DNA from: Ruminococcus sp.
GTDB taxonomy: Bacteria; Bacillota; Clostridia; Oscillospirales; Ruminococcaceae
Direction: 5' to 3'
DNA: 63,971 nt
Assembly: GCA_017542475.1 (NCBI GenBank)
Contig: JAFXXD010000040.1
Location: forward strand, 1-63,971
The notes beneath the pieces were generated by a model, which searched no databases, was not told where the DNA came from, and saw only the letters and a program-made list of their open reading frames with translations. Each line of letters starts with the position of its first letter. Positions within the stretch are counted from its first letter, which is position 1. Below are positions 33,721 to 42,017 of the stretch, piece after piece. The position numbers and the translations under genes are program-made.

Positions 33721-34134
33721 TCAGTTTTCGACGTGTCCCTCCACAGCGGGAGCCTCCGTCGTAAAGTTGGTCTTGGGGATATATCCGACCTTGCCGTTCG
33801 TCTTGATGAGCAGCCACTCGCCCTCCTCCTTGTAGACCTCAGCGGGGAAATCGGGATAAGCGAAGCCGTTCTGATACTTATCGTTCGGCGCATTCATAAT
33901 GGAGATGTACTCCTTGCCCGTAGGCATTTTTATCCAGCCCGTGTAGAGCACGTCGAGCCCGTCTATGGATACCTGAACGTAATCGGACTTTTTAGCCTCG
34001 GTAGTTTCATTCTCCTGAGCGGTGACGTAGGTAGCCTTCCTGCTGCTTGACGAGCTGTCGTCGCCGTTGCAGGAGACAACACCCGCACAGACAGCGGCGC
34101 ACAGCAGAGCTATAGCGATTTTATTGGTTTTCAT
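33721..34134 (-). CDS. Small lipoprotein with SH3-like domain
   Basis: 137 residues. Signal peptide with lipobox GVVSC, then a Ser/Thr-rich spacer (SSSSSRKATYVTAQ) and a domain of about 75 residues (VLYTGWIKMPTGKEYISIMN, GFAYPDFPAEVYKEEGEWLL, KTNGKVGYIPKTNF) that resembles bacterial SH3 modules, including a closing GYIPKTNF strand. Such modules often bind cell-wall peptides. It sits 20 bp upstream of fprA in the same direction. Function unknown. Confidence 0.75.
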   Translation of the reverse strand: MKTNKIAIALLCAAVCAGVVSCNGDDSSSSSRKATYVTAQENETTEAKKSDYVQVSIDGLDVLYTGWIKMPTGKEYISIMNAPNDKYQNGFAYPDFPAEVYKEEGEWLLIKTNGKVGYIPKTNFTTEAPAVEGHVEN

Positions 34135-34783
34135 TGGTATGACCTCCTGTCATCTTGTTAGCAATTATAATTATAGCATAATATGATTCCAATGTCAATT
34201 TTCAAGGGCTGCTGAACAGCCCGTCCCCTCTGTCGCTTCGCGACATCTCCCCACACTGTGGGGAGTCACCCTTGACCCGCTGGGACGCTGTCCCAGACCC
34301 TGTCGGGGAGCGCACTCCCCGAACCCCTAACTACGAGCCCGCTCGCTCTGCTCGCTCAGTCTATACAAAGGGCGCAGTCTGCTTTCGGCGGGTGGAAAAA
34401 ACAAAGCCGTTTTACTTTCAAAGCCAGCCGTCGAAGGACGGCGAAGAAGGGGCAAAAGTCGGCAAATGAGGATAGGAGAGGAAGAACGGACGCCCGAAGG
34501 GCGCCCCTACAATTGCCTTATCAGACCACATATGTAGGGGATGGCGTCCTCGACGTCCCGCAATACAGCAGGGCGATGTGGGCATCGCCCCCTACAAGGC
34601 GTTTCGGATGGACGTTCTGTAATGGCGCGTGCGGCGGAACGCCGCCCCTACAAATCATCGCCGCAGGCGATACCACAGCTAAAGGCTAAAAGCTAACGGC
34701 TAACGGCTCGGGCGCAGCTTTTCGTCCCCACAAACCCTGTTTACAGAAAAATAAAGCGGGCATAATATAAACGAGGTGATAAT
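34135..34783. repeat. Gene-free 650-bp region packed with dispersed repeats
   Basis: Contains a copy of the 124-bp GC-rich repeat (34269-34392), four REP-like palindromes with GTAGGGG or CCCCTAC ends (34489-34510, 34534-34559, 34571-34595, 34631-34651) and a TTAGC/GCTAA-type repeat end (about 34670-34707). No gene seen. Confidence 0.75.
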
Positions 34784-34894
34784 ATGCTTGGATTTATACT
34801 CGGCACAATATTCGGCGGAAGCGTGGGAATATTCACAATGTGCCTGTGTGTAGCGGCAAAATGGGGAGACGAGTTCACGGGACGGCGGCAGTAA
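34784..34894 (+). CDS. Tiny membrane protein, DUF3789-type
   Basis: 36 residues: MLGFILGTIFGGSVGIFTMC, then LCVAAKWGDEFTGRRQ. RBS GAGGTG lies 5 bp before the ATG. The single Gly-rich membrane helix ending in MC-LC-AA is the pattern of DUF3789 proteins, short membrane peptides common in gut clostridia and often linked to mobile elements. A paralogue follows 138 bp downstream. Function unknown. Confidence 0.6.
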   Translation: MLGFILGTIFGGSVGIFTMCLCVAAKWGDEFTGRRQ

Positions 34895-35032
34895 AATCAA
34901 CAATCTGTAATATTCAAAAGAAAAATTGAATTTTGTAGTAAAATTTAAGACTATTTTAAGAATTCTGCTCCATAATATAGACAAAGAGAAATGAACGTGA
35001 AAAAATTACAGATGAAAGACGAGGTGAGCACA

Positions 35033-35140
35033 ATGATAGAGATGGTGATAGGACTTCTCATAGGCGGAACAGTATCATTATTCTCCTTCTGCCTCTGTGC
35101 AGCAGCAAAGCAGGCAGACACCCAGATGCTGAACAAATAA
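35033..35140 (+). CDS. Tiny membrane protein, DUF3789-type (paralogue)
   Basis: 35 residues: MIEMVIGLLIGGTVSLFSFC, then LCAAAKQADTQMLNK. RBS GAGGTGAGC precedes the ATG. It shares with the gene at 34784 the layout G-L/I-GG-V-F-CLC-AAK, so the two arose by duplication. One membrane helix, soluble tail. Function unknown. Confidence 0.6.
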   Translation: MIEMVIGLLIGGTVSLFSFCLCAAAKQADTQMLNK

Positions 35141-35172
35141 CATAACACCCAACCTTTCCTAACATGAAGAAG

Positions 35173-35206
35173 CGGCTGCAGGCACGGAACCTGCAGCCGT
35201 TTCTTT
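35173..35206 (+). terminator. Intrinsic terminator of the second tiny-protein gene
   Basis: CGGCTGCAGG/CCTGCAGCCG stem followed by TTTCTTTTT. Confidence 0.85.
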
Positions 35207-35220
35207 TTCAATAATAAAGC

Positions 35221-35252
35221 AGCCGCAAAGGGATAGACCCTTTGCGGCTTTT
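35221..35252 (-). terminator. Terminator after serS
   Basis: GCCGCAAAGGG/CCCTTTGCGGC 11-bp stem beside the serS stop; the T-rich side is better on the plus strand (GCGGCTTTTGC), so direction is uncertain. Confidence 0.6.
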
Positions 35253-35255
35253 GCA

Positions 35256-36548
35256 TCACTTCTTCTCGGGGACTTTGATAAGCTCCTTGCGCATATAGGG
35301 CTGGAGAGCCTTGGGTATGCGGATAGAGCCGTCCTCGTTGAGGTTGTTCTCGAGGAATGCGATGAGCATTCTCGGCGGAGCAACGACTGTATTATTAAGC
35401 GTGTGAGCAAAGTACTTGTTTCCGTCGCTGCCCTTTACTCTGATACCGAGTCTGCGAGCCTGCGCGTCACCGAGGTTCGAGCAGCTGCCGACCTCGAAAT
35501 ACTTCTTCTGTCTCGGCGACCACGCCTCAACGTCGAGGCTCTTTACCTTGAGGTCAGCGAGGTCACCCGAGCAGCACTCCAGTGTGCGGACGGGGATATC
35601 GAGCGTGCGGAAGAACTCAACGGTGTAGCTGTAGAGCTTGTGGAACCATTCCATAGATTCCTCGGGCTTGCAGACAACTATCATTTCCTGCTTCTCGAAC
35701 TGGTGGATACGGTAAACGCCGCGCTCCTCGATACCGTGAGCACCGACCTCCTTGCGGAAGCAGGGCGAGTAGCTGGTGAGGGTCTTGGGGAGCTCCTCCT
35801 CGGGGAGGATAGTGTCGATGAACTTGCCTATCATCGAGTGCTCGGACGTACCGATGAGGTAGAGGTCCTCCCCTTCTATCTTGTACATCATACCCTCCAT
35901 TTCCGCGAAGCTCATAACGCCCGTAACGACGTCGCTGCGGATCATAAACGGCGGGATGTAGTAGGTGAAGCCCTTGTCTATCATAAAGTCGCGGGCATAG
36001 GAGAGTATACACGACTGGAGCTGTGCGATGTCGCCGCAGAGGTAGTAGAAGCCGTTGCCGCTTGTCTTGCGGGCGCTGTCGAGGTCGATACCGTTGACCT
36101 TCTCCATAATGTCAACGTGGTAGGGAATCTCGAAGTCGGGAACAGCGGGCTCGCCGAACTTCTCGACCTCAACGTTCTCGCTGTCGTCCTTGCCTATCGG
36201 TACAGACTCGTCGATGATGTTGGGGATAACGAGCATAATCTGACGGATATCGCCCTCGAGCTTGACCTCAAGAGCCTCCATTTCCTCAAGCTTTGTACCG
36301 AGCTCCGATACCTCAGCCTTTACCTTCTCAGCCTCGTCCTTCTGACCCTTAGCCATCAGACCGCCAATTTCCTTGCTCTTTACCTTACGCTGGTTGCGGA
36401 GACTGTCGCACTCGACCTTAGTCTCTCTGTACTGCTTGTCGAGCTCGACTACCTTGTCAACGAGCTCAAGCTTCTCGTCCTGGAACTTCTTCTTGATGTT
36501 CTCCTTGACGAGCTCGGGATTTGTTCTTATCAGTTTAATGTCGATCAT
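35256..36548 (-). CDS. serS: Seryl-tRNA synthetase
   Basis: 430 residues, normal length. N-terminal coiled-coil tRNA-binding arm (about 28-105, KVVELDKQYRETKVECDSLR), then the class II catalytic core with motif 2 SPCFRKEVGAHGIEERGVYRIHQFEKQE and motif 3 GSDGNKYFAHTLNNT/ PRMLIAFLEN. Charges tRNA-Ser. Its start overlaps the parB stop by 4 bp, so it is the last gene of a parA-parB-serS transcript; serS next to the soj/parB genes is common near clostridial origins. Confidence 0.97.
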   Translation of the reverse strand: MIDIKLIRTNPELVKENIKKKFQDEKLELVDKVVELDKQYRETKVECDSLRNQRKVKSKEIGGLMAKGQKDEAEKVKAEVSELGTKLEEMEALEVKLEGDIRQIMLVIPNIIDESVPIGKDDSENVEVEKFGEPAVPDFEIPYHVDIMEKVNGIDLDSARKTSGNGFYYLCGDIAQLQSCILSYARDFMIDKGFTYYIPPFMIRSDVVTGVMSFAEMEGMMYKIEGEDLYLIGTSEHSMIGKFIDTILPEEELPKTLTSYSPCFRKEVGAHGIEERGVYRIHQFEKQEMIVVCKPEESMEWFHKLYSYTVEFFRTLDIPVRTLECCSGDLADLKVKSLDVEAWSPRQKKYFEVGSCSNLGDAQARRLGIRVKGSDGNKYFAHTLNNTVVAPPRMLIAFLENNLNEDGSIRIPKALQPYMRKELIKVPEKK

Positions 36549-37429
36549 TTTATAAGTTCTCCTTCACTATTTACTGGGTAAGTGGGTGCCAGAAGGTCAG
36601 AAATGCTCCTGAGGTCATCCACTCCATAATATTCAAGGGTGATAGTTCCCTTTTTCTTTCCATGCTTGACCTCGACCCTGCGTCCGAGCGCCAGCTGCAG
36701 AGATATCTGCATTTCCTTGCAGTATCTCTCATCATCGGAGATTTTTCTCGGCTTGTCCTCTTTGGTCTTGGGCTGTGCGGACTTCTGCGCGAGGTTCTCG
36801 ACCTGACGCACGGTCATACCGCCGTCTGCGGCGCGGTTCGCGACCGCAATGAGCATTTCCTCGTCGTTGATACCGAGCAGAGCCTTCGCATGACCCGCGG
36901 AGAGCTTCCCCTCCTCGAGCATACCCAGCACCCGCTTCGGGAGCGCGAGCAGTCTCACGGAATTGGCTACTGCCGAGCGTGAGATACCGACCATTTTCGC
37001 GACCTTATCCTGCGTCATACCGTACTTTTCGATGAGCTCATTGTAGCCGCTCGCCTCTTCCACGGGGTTGAGGTTCTCGCGCTGGAGGTTCTCGATAATC
37101 GCGATCTGCATAGCCTCCGAATCGGAGAGCTCGCGGATATTGACGGGGATCTCGTCGAGCCCGAGCATACGCGCGGCACGCCATCTGCGCTCGCCTGCAA
37201 CTATCTGATAGCCGCCCGTATCAAGCGGACGGACGAGTATCGGCTGGAGCACGCCGTGCTCGCGGATAGACTCCGCAAGGGCGGTGATAGCCTCGTCGCT
37301 GAAGGTTTTACGCGGCTGGTCGCGGTTGGGCTCTATTTCAGAGAGGCGGAGAGTCTTTTTCACCTGCACATCGCTCGTATTATCGCTGAACAGTGCGTCA
37401 AGACCAACGCCTAAACCACCTTTTGCCAT
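36545..37429 (-). CDS. parB: Chromosome-partitioning protein ParB (Spo0J)
   Basis: 294 residues. N-terminal CTPase fold with SEIEPNRDQPRKTF and the GERRWRAAR motif, central HTH DKVAKMVGISRSAVANSVRLL for parS binding, C-terminal dimer domain. ParB-CTP clamps load at parS and spread to organise the origin. It lies 18 bp downstream of parA. A second ParB-like protein is encoded at 38469; this one, paired with parA, is the Spo0J equivalent. Confidence 0.95.
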   Translation of the reverse strand: MAKGGLGVGLDALFSDNTSDVQVKKTLRLSEIEPNRDQPRKTFSDEAITALAESIREHGVLQPILVRPLDTGGYQIVAGERRWRAARMLGLDEIPVNIRELSDSEAMQIAIIENLQRENLNPVEEASGYNELIEKYGMTQDKVAKMVGISRSAVANSVRLLALPKRVLGMLEEGKLSAGHAKALLGINDEEMLIAVANRAADGGMTVRQVENLAQKSAQPKTKEDKPRKISDDERYCKEMQISLQLALGRRVEVKHGKKKGTITLEYYGVDDLRSISDLLAPTYPVNSEGELIK

Positions 37430-37447
37430 TATTTCATTCCTTTCAGA

Positions 37448-38281
37448 TTACCTTTTCTTCTTCTTTTTAGAGTTCTTGGAGAAGCTGAATATTCCCCTTC
37501 TCTTCTTCTTCGGGAGCTCAAGGGGCTCACCGAGGAGCTCAAGACCGAGGAGAGTGTATGAATCCGAGCCCTTCGAGCCCTTGTCGTAGTACACAACGGG
37601 CTTGCCGTGGCTGGGAGCCTCGGAAAGGCGGACATTTCTCGGGATCCTCGTCTTGAATACCTTATCGGGGAAGTATTTCTCGACCTCCGCAACGACGTCA
37701 TTCGAGACATTCAGTCTGCCGTCGTACATTGTGAAGAGGATACCCTCGATGTCGAGCGCAGGATTGTAATTAGATTTAACGATTTTGATAGTGTTCGTCA
37801 GCTGTGACAGACCTTCGAGAGCGAAGAACTCGGCAAGCATAGGGATGATCACGGAATCCGCGGCAACAAGAGCGTTTATTGTCAGCGTACCGAGAGCAGG
37901 CGGGCAGTCGATGAAGATGTAGTCAAAAATATTCTTCATTGAAAGAAGCTGCATTTTCAGCCTGTTCACGCGGTTCTCCATATTCAGCAGCTCTACCTCT
38001 GCGCCTGCGAGGCTCTCCGTTGCAGGAATAACGCAAAGGTTCTCGAACTCTGTAGCGAGAATGGCGTCCTGTATCCTCGCCTTTCCTATGAGCACATCGT
38101 AAATTGAGAGCTCCACACCCTTTTTCTTGATACCGAAGCCTGTAGTCGAATTTCCCTGCGGGTCGATGTCGATACAGAGGACCTTTTTCCCGCGCATACC
38201 GAGGTACGCCGCAAGATTAATGACGGTCGTGGACTTTCCTACGCCGCCCTTCTGGTTCGCGACGGCGATTATCTTACCCAT
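37448..38281 (-). CDS. parA: Chromosome-partitioning ATPase ParA (Soj)
   Basis: 277 residues. Deviant Walker A KGGVGKSTT near the N-terminus, DIDPQGNSTTG, and FIDCPPALG identify the ParA/Soj family, which dimerises with ATP on DNA and cooperates with ParB in origin segregation and DnaA control. Odd feature: an added basic tail of about 20 residues (KKKRRGIFSF..., ending KKKKKR) that Soj proteins usually lack and that could add DNA affinity. First gene of the parA-parB-serS unit. Confidence 0.95.
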   Translation of the reverse strand: MGKIIAVANQKGGVGKSTTVINLAAYLGMRGKKVLCIDIDPQGNSTTGFGIKKKGVELSIYDVLIGKARIQDAILATEFENLCVIPATESLAGAEVELLNMENRVNRLKMQLLSMKNIFDYIFIDCPPALGTLTINALVAADSVIIPMLAEFFALEGLSQLTNTIKIVKSNYNPALDIEGILFTMYDGRLNVSNDVVAEVEKYFPDKVFKTRIPRNVRLSEAPSHGKPVVYYDKGSKGSDSYTLLGLELLGEPLELPKKKRRGIFSFSKNSKKKKKR

Positions 38282-38367
38282 ACGATCACCCTCCTTGATA
38301 ATGTAATATATATTATATCACTTTTTAGCGGTGATGTAAATAGTTGAAGCGGCTTTTTTGCAAAAAA

Positions 38368-38383
38368 TGTTCCACGTGGAACA
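38368..38383. promoter_or_regulatory. parS-type palindrome, variant
   Basis: TGTTCCACGTGGAACA, symmetric variant of parS (CCACGTGG core), upstream of parA. Confidence 0.8.
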
Positions 38384-38409
38384 AATTGCAGACAAAACAG
38401 CCGCAAAAA

Positions 38410-38425
38410 TGTTTCACGTGGAACA
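38410..38425. promoter_or_regulatory. parS-type palindrome, hybrid of two variants
   Basis: TGTTTCACGTGGAACA; one half as in canonical parS, the other as in the CCACGTGG variant. Confidence 0.8.
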
Positions 38426-38451
38426 ATTTTAATATAAAAACAGCGCAGTAA

Positions 38452-38467
38452 TGTTCCACGTGGAACA
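38452..38467. promoter_or_regulatory. parS-type palindrome, variant
   Basis: TGTTCCACGTGGAACA, ending 2 bp from the stop of the Noc-like gene. Third site within 100 bp. Confidence 0.8.
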
Positions 38468-38468
38468 A

Positions 38469-39284
38469 TCACTTCTTCTGCAGCGGTATACGAACACGGT
38501 ATTCTATGTAGTCCTCACTTTGAATTTTCCGCGAATCAGCGAGGATCCCAGCCGCCTGCATAGTCTCGACAGCCCTGTTGATAGTGTTCACGAAGATCTT
38601 CACATTCTGAAACACCTTAGACCGCTTCTTATAGCTCTGACGCTCCTTTTCACGCCCGATATAGTCATCAACGAGCTTCTCTGTCTTCTCAACGTTCAGC
38701 TTGTTATTGATGACCTTTTCAAGAACACCAATGCGCTCCTCGGGACTTGCAAGCTTCAGCAAAGCACGGGAATGACGCTCTGTAAGGTTAAACTTCGTGA
38801 TAAGAGTTCGCTCGTCAGGTGTAAGGCGCAGCAAACGAAGCTTGTTAGCTATCGTGCTCTGCGCTTTTCCGAGCTTGCTCGCCGCTTCCTCCTGCGTCAT
38901 ACCATAGTAGCTGATAAGCTTTTCAATTGCCGCTGCTTCGTCAAAAAACGAGAGGTCCTGCCGCTGAATGTTCTCTACAAGCGCAAGAATAGCGGAATTG
39001 CGGTCGTTTATGTCGTGAATTATACACGGAACAGCCGCCAGTCCGCAAAGCTTAGCCGCCCTAAGACGTCGCTCACCCGCAATAAGCTCGAACCTGTCCC
39101 CTGCCCTTCGGACAGAAAGCGGCTGCAAAATGCCATTCTGCGCGATTGATTCGGAAAGGGCAGTCAGATCGTCATCAGCGAAATCGGTACGCGGCTGATT
39201 CGGATTTGGAGAAATCCTTTCTATGTCTATCTCCACGACCCTATTTACCTGCTTTTCCTTAGAAATATTCAAAAATACTGCCAT
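38469..39284 (-). CDS. noc: Second ParB-family protein, probably nucleoid occlusion factor Noc
   Basis: 271 residues. ParB/Noc fold: IERISPNPNQPRTDF, GERRLRAAKLCGL, IIHDINDRNSAILALVENIQR, HTH EEAASKLGKAQSTIANKLRLL. Its place between rsmG and parA equals that of noc in Bacillus subtilis. Noc binds its own palindromes around the chromosome and blocks division over the nucleoid. An N-terminal amphipathic helix like that of Bacillus Noc is not evident (MAVFLNISKEKQVNRVV). Which of the two palindrome types it reads is unknown; a duplicated parB is the alternative reading. Confidence 0.8.
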   Translation of the reverse strand: MAVFLNISKEKQVNRVVEIDIERISPNPNQPRTDFADDDLTALSESIAQNGILQPLSVRRAGDRFELIAGERRLRAAKLCGLAAVPCIIHDINDRNSAILALVENIQRQDLSFFDEAAAIEKLISYYGMTQEEAASKLGKAQSTIANKLRLLRLTPDERTLITKFNLTERHSRALLKLASPEERIGVLEKVINNKLNVEKTEKLVDDYIGREKERQSYKKRSKVFQNVKIFVNTINRAVETMQAAGILADSRKIQSEDYIEYRVRIPLQKK

Positions 39285-39400
39285 TATTTTCCCTCCATTG
39301 TTTTATATGTCAATCCTAACATTTTCGGGAAATAAAATCTATAAAAATATTCCGCCAAAAATCGACGTTTTGGCGGAATAAATGAATAATTATTCATTTT

Positions 39401-40108
39401 TCAAAGCGGCTTCTTTTTAATCTGAGCGCTGTTGCGAGGATATTTTGACGGAGTTTGCGATACCTTTTTTATCTGTATAAGACGCCTGCCATCGCCGTCA
39501 ATTTCATAATCGTTTACTGAACTTACCGTGCCGCCAAGTAGGGTTATCGAATGCTCTGCGGGAGCAATATCTTCATTCGGACCCTTCAGAGAAATGAAGC
39601 TTCCACCAACCCTGACGAACGGCAGGCAGTACTCTGAAAGAACTGAAAGATTAGCAACCGCACGAGCGCAGGAGAAGTCAAATTTTTCGCGATATTCGGT
39701 CGTTTTTGAAACATCCTCAGCGCGTCCGTGAATGAATTCGGCTTCAATTTCAAGCTTCTCACAAAGCAGTTTCAAAAAAGTGATACGCTTATCAAGACTA
39801 TCAAGAAGCGTGAGTTTCAAGTCCGGACGAAAAATCTTCATAGGTATGGACGGGAACCCGGCACCTGTACCGACATCAATCAGTGAAGCTCCACTTTCAA
39901 TGTCAATGAAACTCAGAGGAGCAACGCTGTCAACGAAATGCTTTACCAGGATTTCACGTGGGTCAGTGATTGCTGTCAGGTTGACATTTCTGTTATAATC
40001 TACGAGAAATTCTGCATAAATATTCATTTTTTCAAATTTGTTCTCATCAAAATCTTTGATACCGTACTTCTGAAACTCGTCACAACATAATTCAAAAACA
40101 GGTAACAT
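39401..40108 (-). CDS. rsmG: 16S rRNA (guanine-N7) methyltransferase G
   Basis: 235 residues from ATG 40108, which has GAGGTGAATC upstream; a longer frame begins at 40144 inside mnmG. SAM-binding motif LIDVGTGAGFPSIPMKI followed by LLDSLDKR, and RAVANLSVLSEYCLPFVRVGG are diagnostic of GidB/RsmG, which makes m7G527 in 16S rRNA and whose loss gives low-level streptomycin resistance. Follows mnmG directly; the classical mnmE-mnmG-rsmG order. Confidence 0.96.
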   Translation of the reverse strand: MLPVFELCCDEFQKYGIKDFDENKFEKMNIYAEFLVDYNRNVNLTAITDPREILVKHFVDSVAPLSFIDIESGASLIDVGTGAGFPSIPMKIFRPDLKLTLLDSLDKRITFLKLLCEKLEIEAEFIHGRAEDVSKTTEYREKFDFSCARAVANLSVLSEYCLPFVRVGGSFISLKGPNEDIAPAEHSITLLGGTVSSVNDYEIDGDGRRLIQIKKVSQTPSKYPRNSAQIKKKPL

Positions 40109-40112
40109 AGAT

Positions 40113-41987
40113 TCACCTCGATTCTTTGTGCAGCCATACTGCAAGCATCGAAACGTCCGCAGGGGACACTCCTGAAATTCGCGAAGCCTGCCCGATCGAA
40201 AGAGGCTGAATCTTATTCAGCTTTTCCGCTGCCTCAAGCCTGAGTCCGTAAACCTGCGTATAATCGGTATTCTGAGGAAGCAGCTTTTCCTCAAGCTTTT
40301 TCATTTGTTCTATCTGCTCCAGCTGCTTTTCAATGTAACCCTCATACTTTATCTGAAGCTCAACCTGTTCGCATACTTCATCTGAAAGAATAGGCCGGGT
40401 CGGATCAAATCCAGCAATATCGTTATAATTAAGCTGTGGACGCCTTATCAGATCAGCGATCTTGCACCCGCTCTTTAACGGAGAAGTTCCCATAGATAAT
40501 AAATAATTATTCAGTTTTTCGCTCGGAGCAATCGTCGCAGTCTTAACTCGTTTTATCTCCGCAGCTGTCTGAGACAGCTTTAAATTGAGCTTATCAAGAC
40601 GCTCGTCACTGACAAGACCAATACTGTGACCTATCGGGATCAGCCGCTGGTCGGCGTTATCCTGCCGCAAAATAAGCCTGTACTCGCTGCGTGAGGTCAT
40701 CATACGGTAAGGGTCGGAGCAGCCCTTCGTCACAAGGTCGTCAACAAGAGTTCCGATATACGAGCTCGAACGGCTCAGAATCAGCGGTTCTGCGCCTTTT
40801 GTCTTCAAAGCAGCGTTGATTCCCGCAACGAGTCCCTGCGCCGCAGCTTCCTCATAGCCCGAGCTGCCGTTGAACTGTCCCGCACCGTACAAGCCCTTGA
40901 TTTTCTTGAATTCAAGCGTAGGTAGCAGCTGAATAGGGTCGCAGCAGTCATACTCGATTGCATAAGCGGGGCGCATGATCTCGACGTTTTCGAGTCCCTT
41001 TATCGTTCTCAGAAATTTCAGCTGAACGTCCTCGGGCAGAGAGGACGACATTCCCTGCAAATAGTATTCATCAGTTAAAAGTCCCATCGGTTCAACGAAT
41101 AACTGATGTCTTGGCTTATCAGAAAAACGTACGACCTTGTCCTCGATTGACGGACAGTATCTCGGTCCGACACCCTCTATCCTGCCACTGTAAAGAGGTG
41201 ACCTGTCGAGGTTGGAGAGTATCACCTCGTGAGTATTACTATTAGTATATGTAATATAGCAGCTCACTATGTTTTGAAGGTCTTCGGCGGGTGTTTCAAA
41301 TGAAAAAGGGACAATTTTATCGTCGCCGTCCTGCCTTTCCATAGCGTCAAAATCAATGCTTCTCTTGTGAACACGGCAGGGGGTACCTGTTTTGAAGCGC
41401 CTCAGCTCGACGCCATTTTCAGTCAGACTTGCGGACAACCCTCTGCTCGGGAGCGCAGAATCAGGTCCGCTCTCATATGAAACCTCGCCGATATGTATCT
41501 TTCCTTTGAGATAAGTTCCCGTAGCAATTATGACTGATTTGACCGAATATTCGGCTCCGAGTGAGGTTTTTACACCTGTAATTTTTCCGTCGGAGCAAAG
41601 AATTTCGGTTATTTCTGCCTGTTTCACGTAGAGTTTTTCCTGCTTTTCGCAGACCTGTTTCATATAATTGTGGTATTTCACACGGTCAGCCTGCACTCTC
41701 AGACTATGAACTGCGGGTCCTTTTCCGCGATTCAGCATACGACTTTGTATAAAGCAGGCGTCCGCAGCCTTGCCCATTTCGCCTCCGAGAGCGTCGATCT
41801 CGCGGACGAGATGTCCCTTCGCTGTGCCTACGATTGACGGATTACAGGGCATATTCGCTATCTGGTCAAGCGAGATGGTGAACATCACCGTCTTGCAGCC
41901 GAGACGAGCCGATGCAAGTGCAGCCTCGACTCCTGCGTGACCCGCTCCTACGACCGCAACGTCAAATTCTCCCATTTTGTATGACAT
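40113..41987 (-). CDS. mnmG: tRNA uridine-34 5-carboxymethylaminomethyl modification enzyme MnmG
   Basis: 624 residues. FAD-binding [21 protein letters not shown] at the N-terminus, [37 protein letters not shown] and the C-terminal [20 protein letters not shown]. With MnmE it installs the carboxymethylaminomethyl group at U34 of certain tRNAs. Full length and no oddities. Lies between mnmE and rsmG, 4 bp from the latter; a parS-type palindrome occupies the gap to mnmE. Confidence 0.97.
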   Translation of the reverse strand: MSYKMGEFDVAVVGAGHAGVEAALASARLGCKTVMFTISLDQIANMPCNPSIVGTAKGHLVREIDALGGEMGKAADACFIQSRMLNRGKGPAVHSLRVQADRVKYHNYMKQVCEKQEKLYVKQAEITEILCSDGKITGVKTSLGAEYSVKSVIIATGTYLKGKIHIGEVSYESGPDSALPSRGLSASLTENGVELRRFKTGTPCRVHKRSIDFDAMERQDGDDKIVPFSFETPAEDLQNIVSCYITYTNSNTHEVILSNLDRSPLYSGRIEGVGPRYCPSIEDKVVRFSDKPRHQLFVEPMGLLTDEYYLQGMSSSLPEDVQLKFLRTIKGLENVEIMRPAYAIEYDCCDPIQLLPTLEFKKIKGLYGAGQFNGSSGYEEAAAQGLVAGINAALKTKGAEPLILSRSSSYIGTLVDDLVTKGCSDPYRMMTSRSEYRLILRQDNADQRLIPIGHSIGLVSDERLDKLNLKLSQTAAEIKRVKTATIAPSEKLNNYLLSMGTSPLKSGCKIADLIRRPQLNYNDIAGFDPTRPILSDEVCEQVELQIKYEGYIEKQLEQIEQMKKLEEKLLPQNTDYTQVYGLRLEAAEKLNKIQPLSIGQASRISGVSPADVSMLAVWLHKESR

Positions 41988-42001
41988 ATGAACTCCTTAA
42001 T

Positions 42002-42017
42002 TGTTCCACGTGGAACA
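42002..42017. promoter_or_regulatory. parS-type palindrome, variant
   Basis: TGTTCCACGTGGAACA in the 30-bp gap between mnmE and mnmG. Confidence 0.8.

Noticed and set aside
31940-33835. 631-codon open frame on the plus strand
   Set aside because: Antisense to the GNAT and flavodiiron genes, no RBS or domain; shadow frame.
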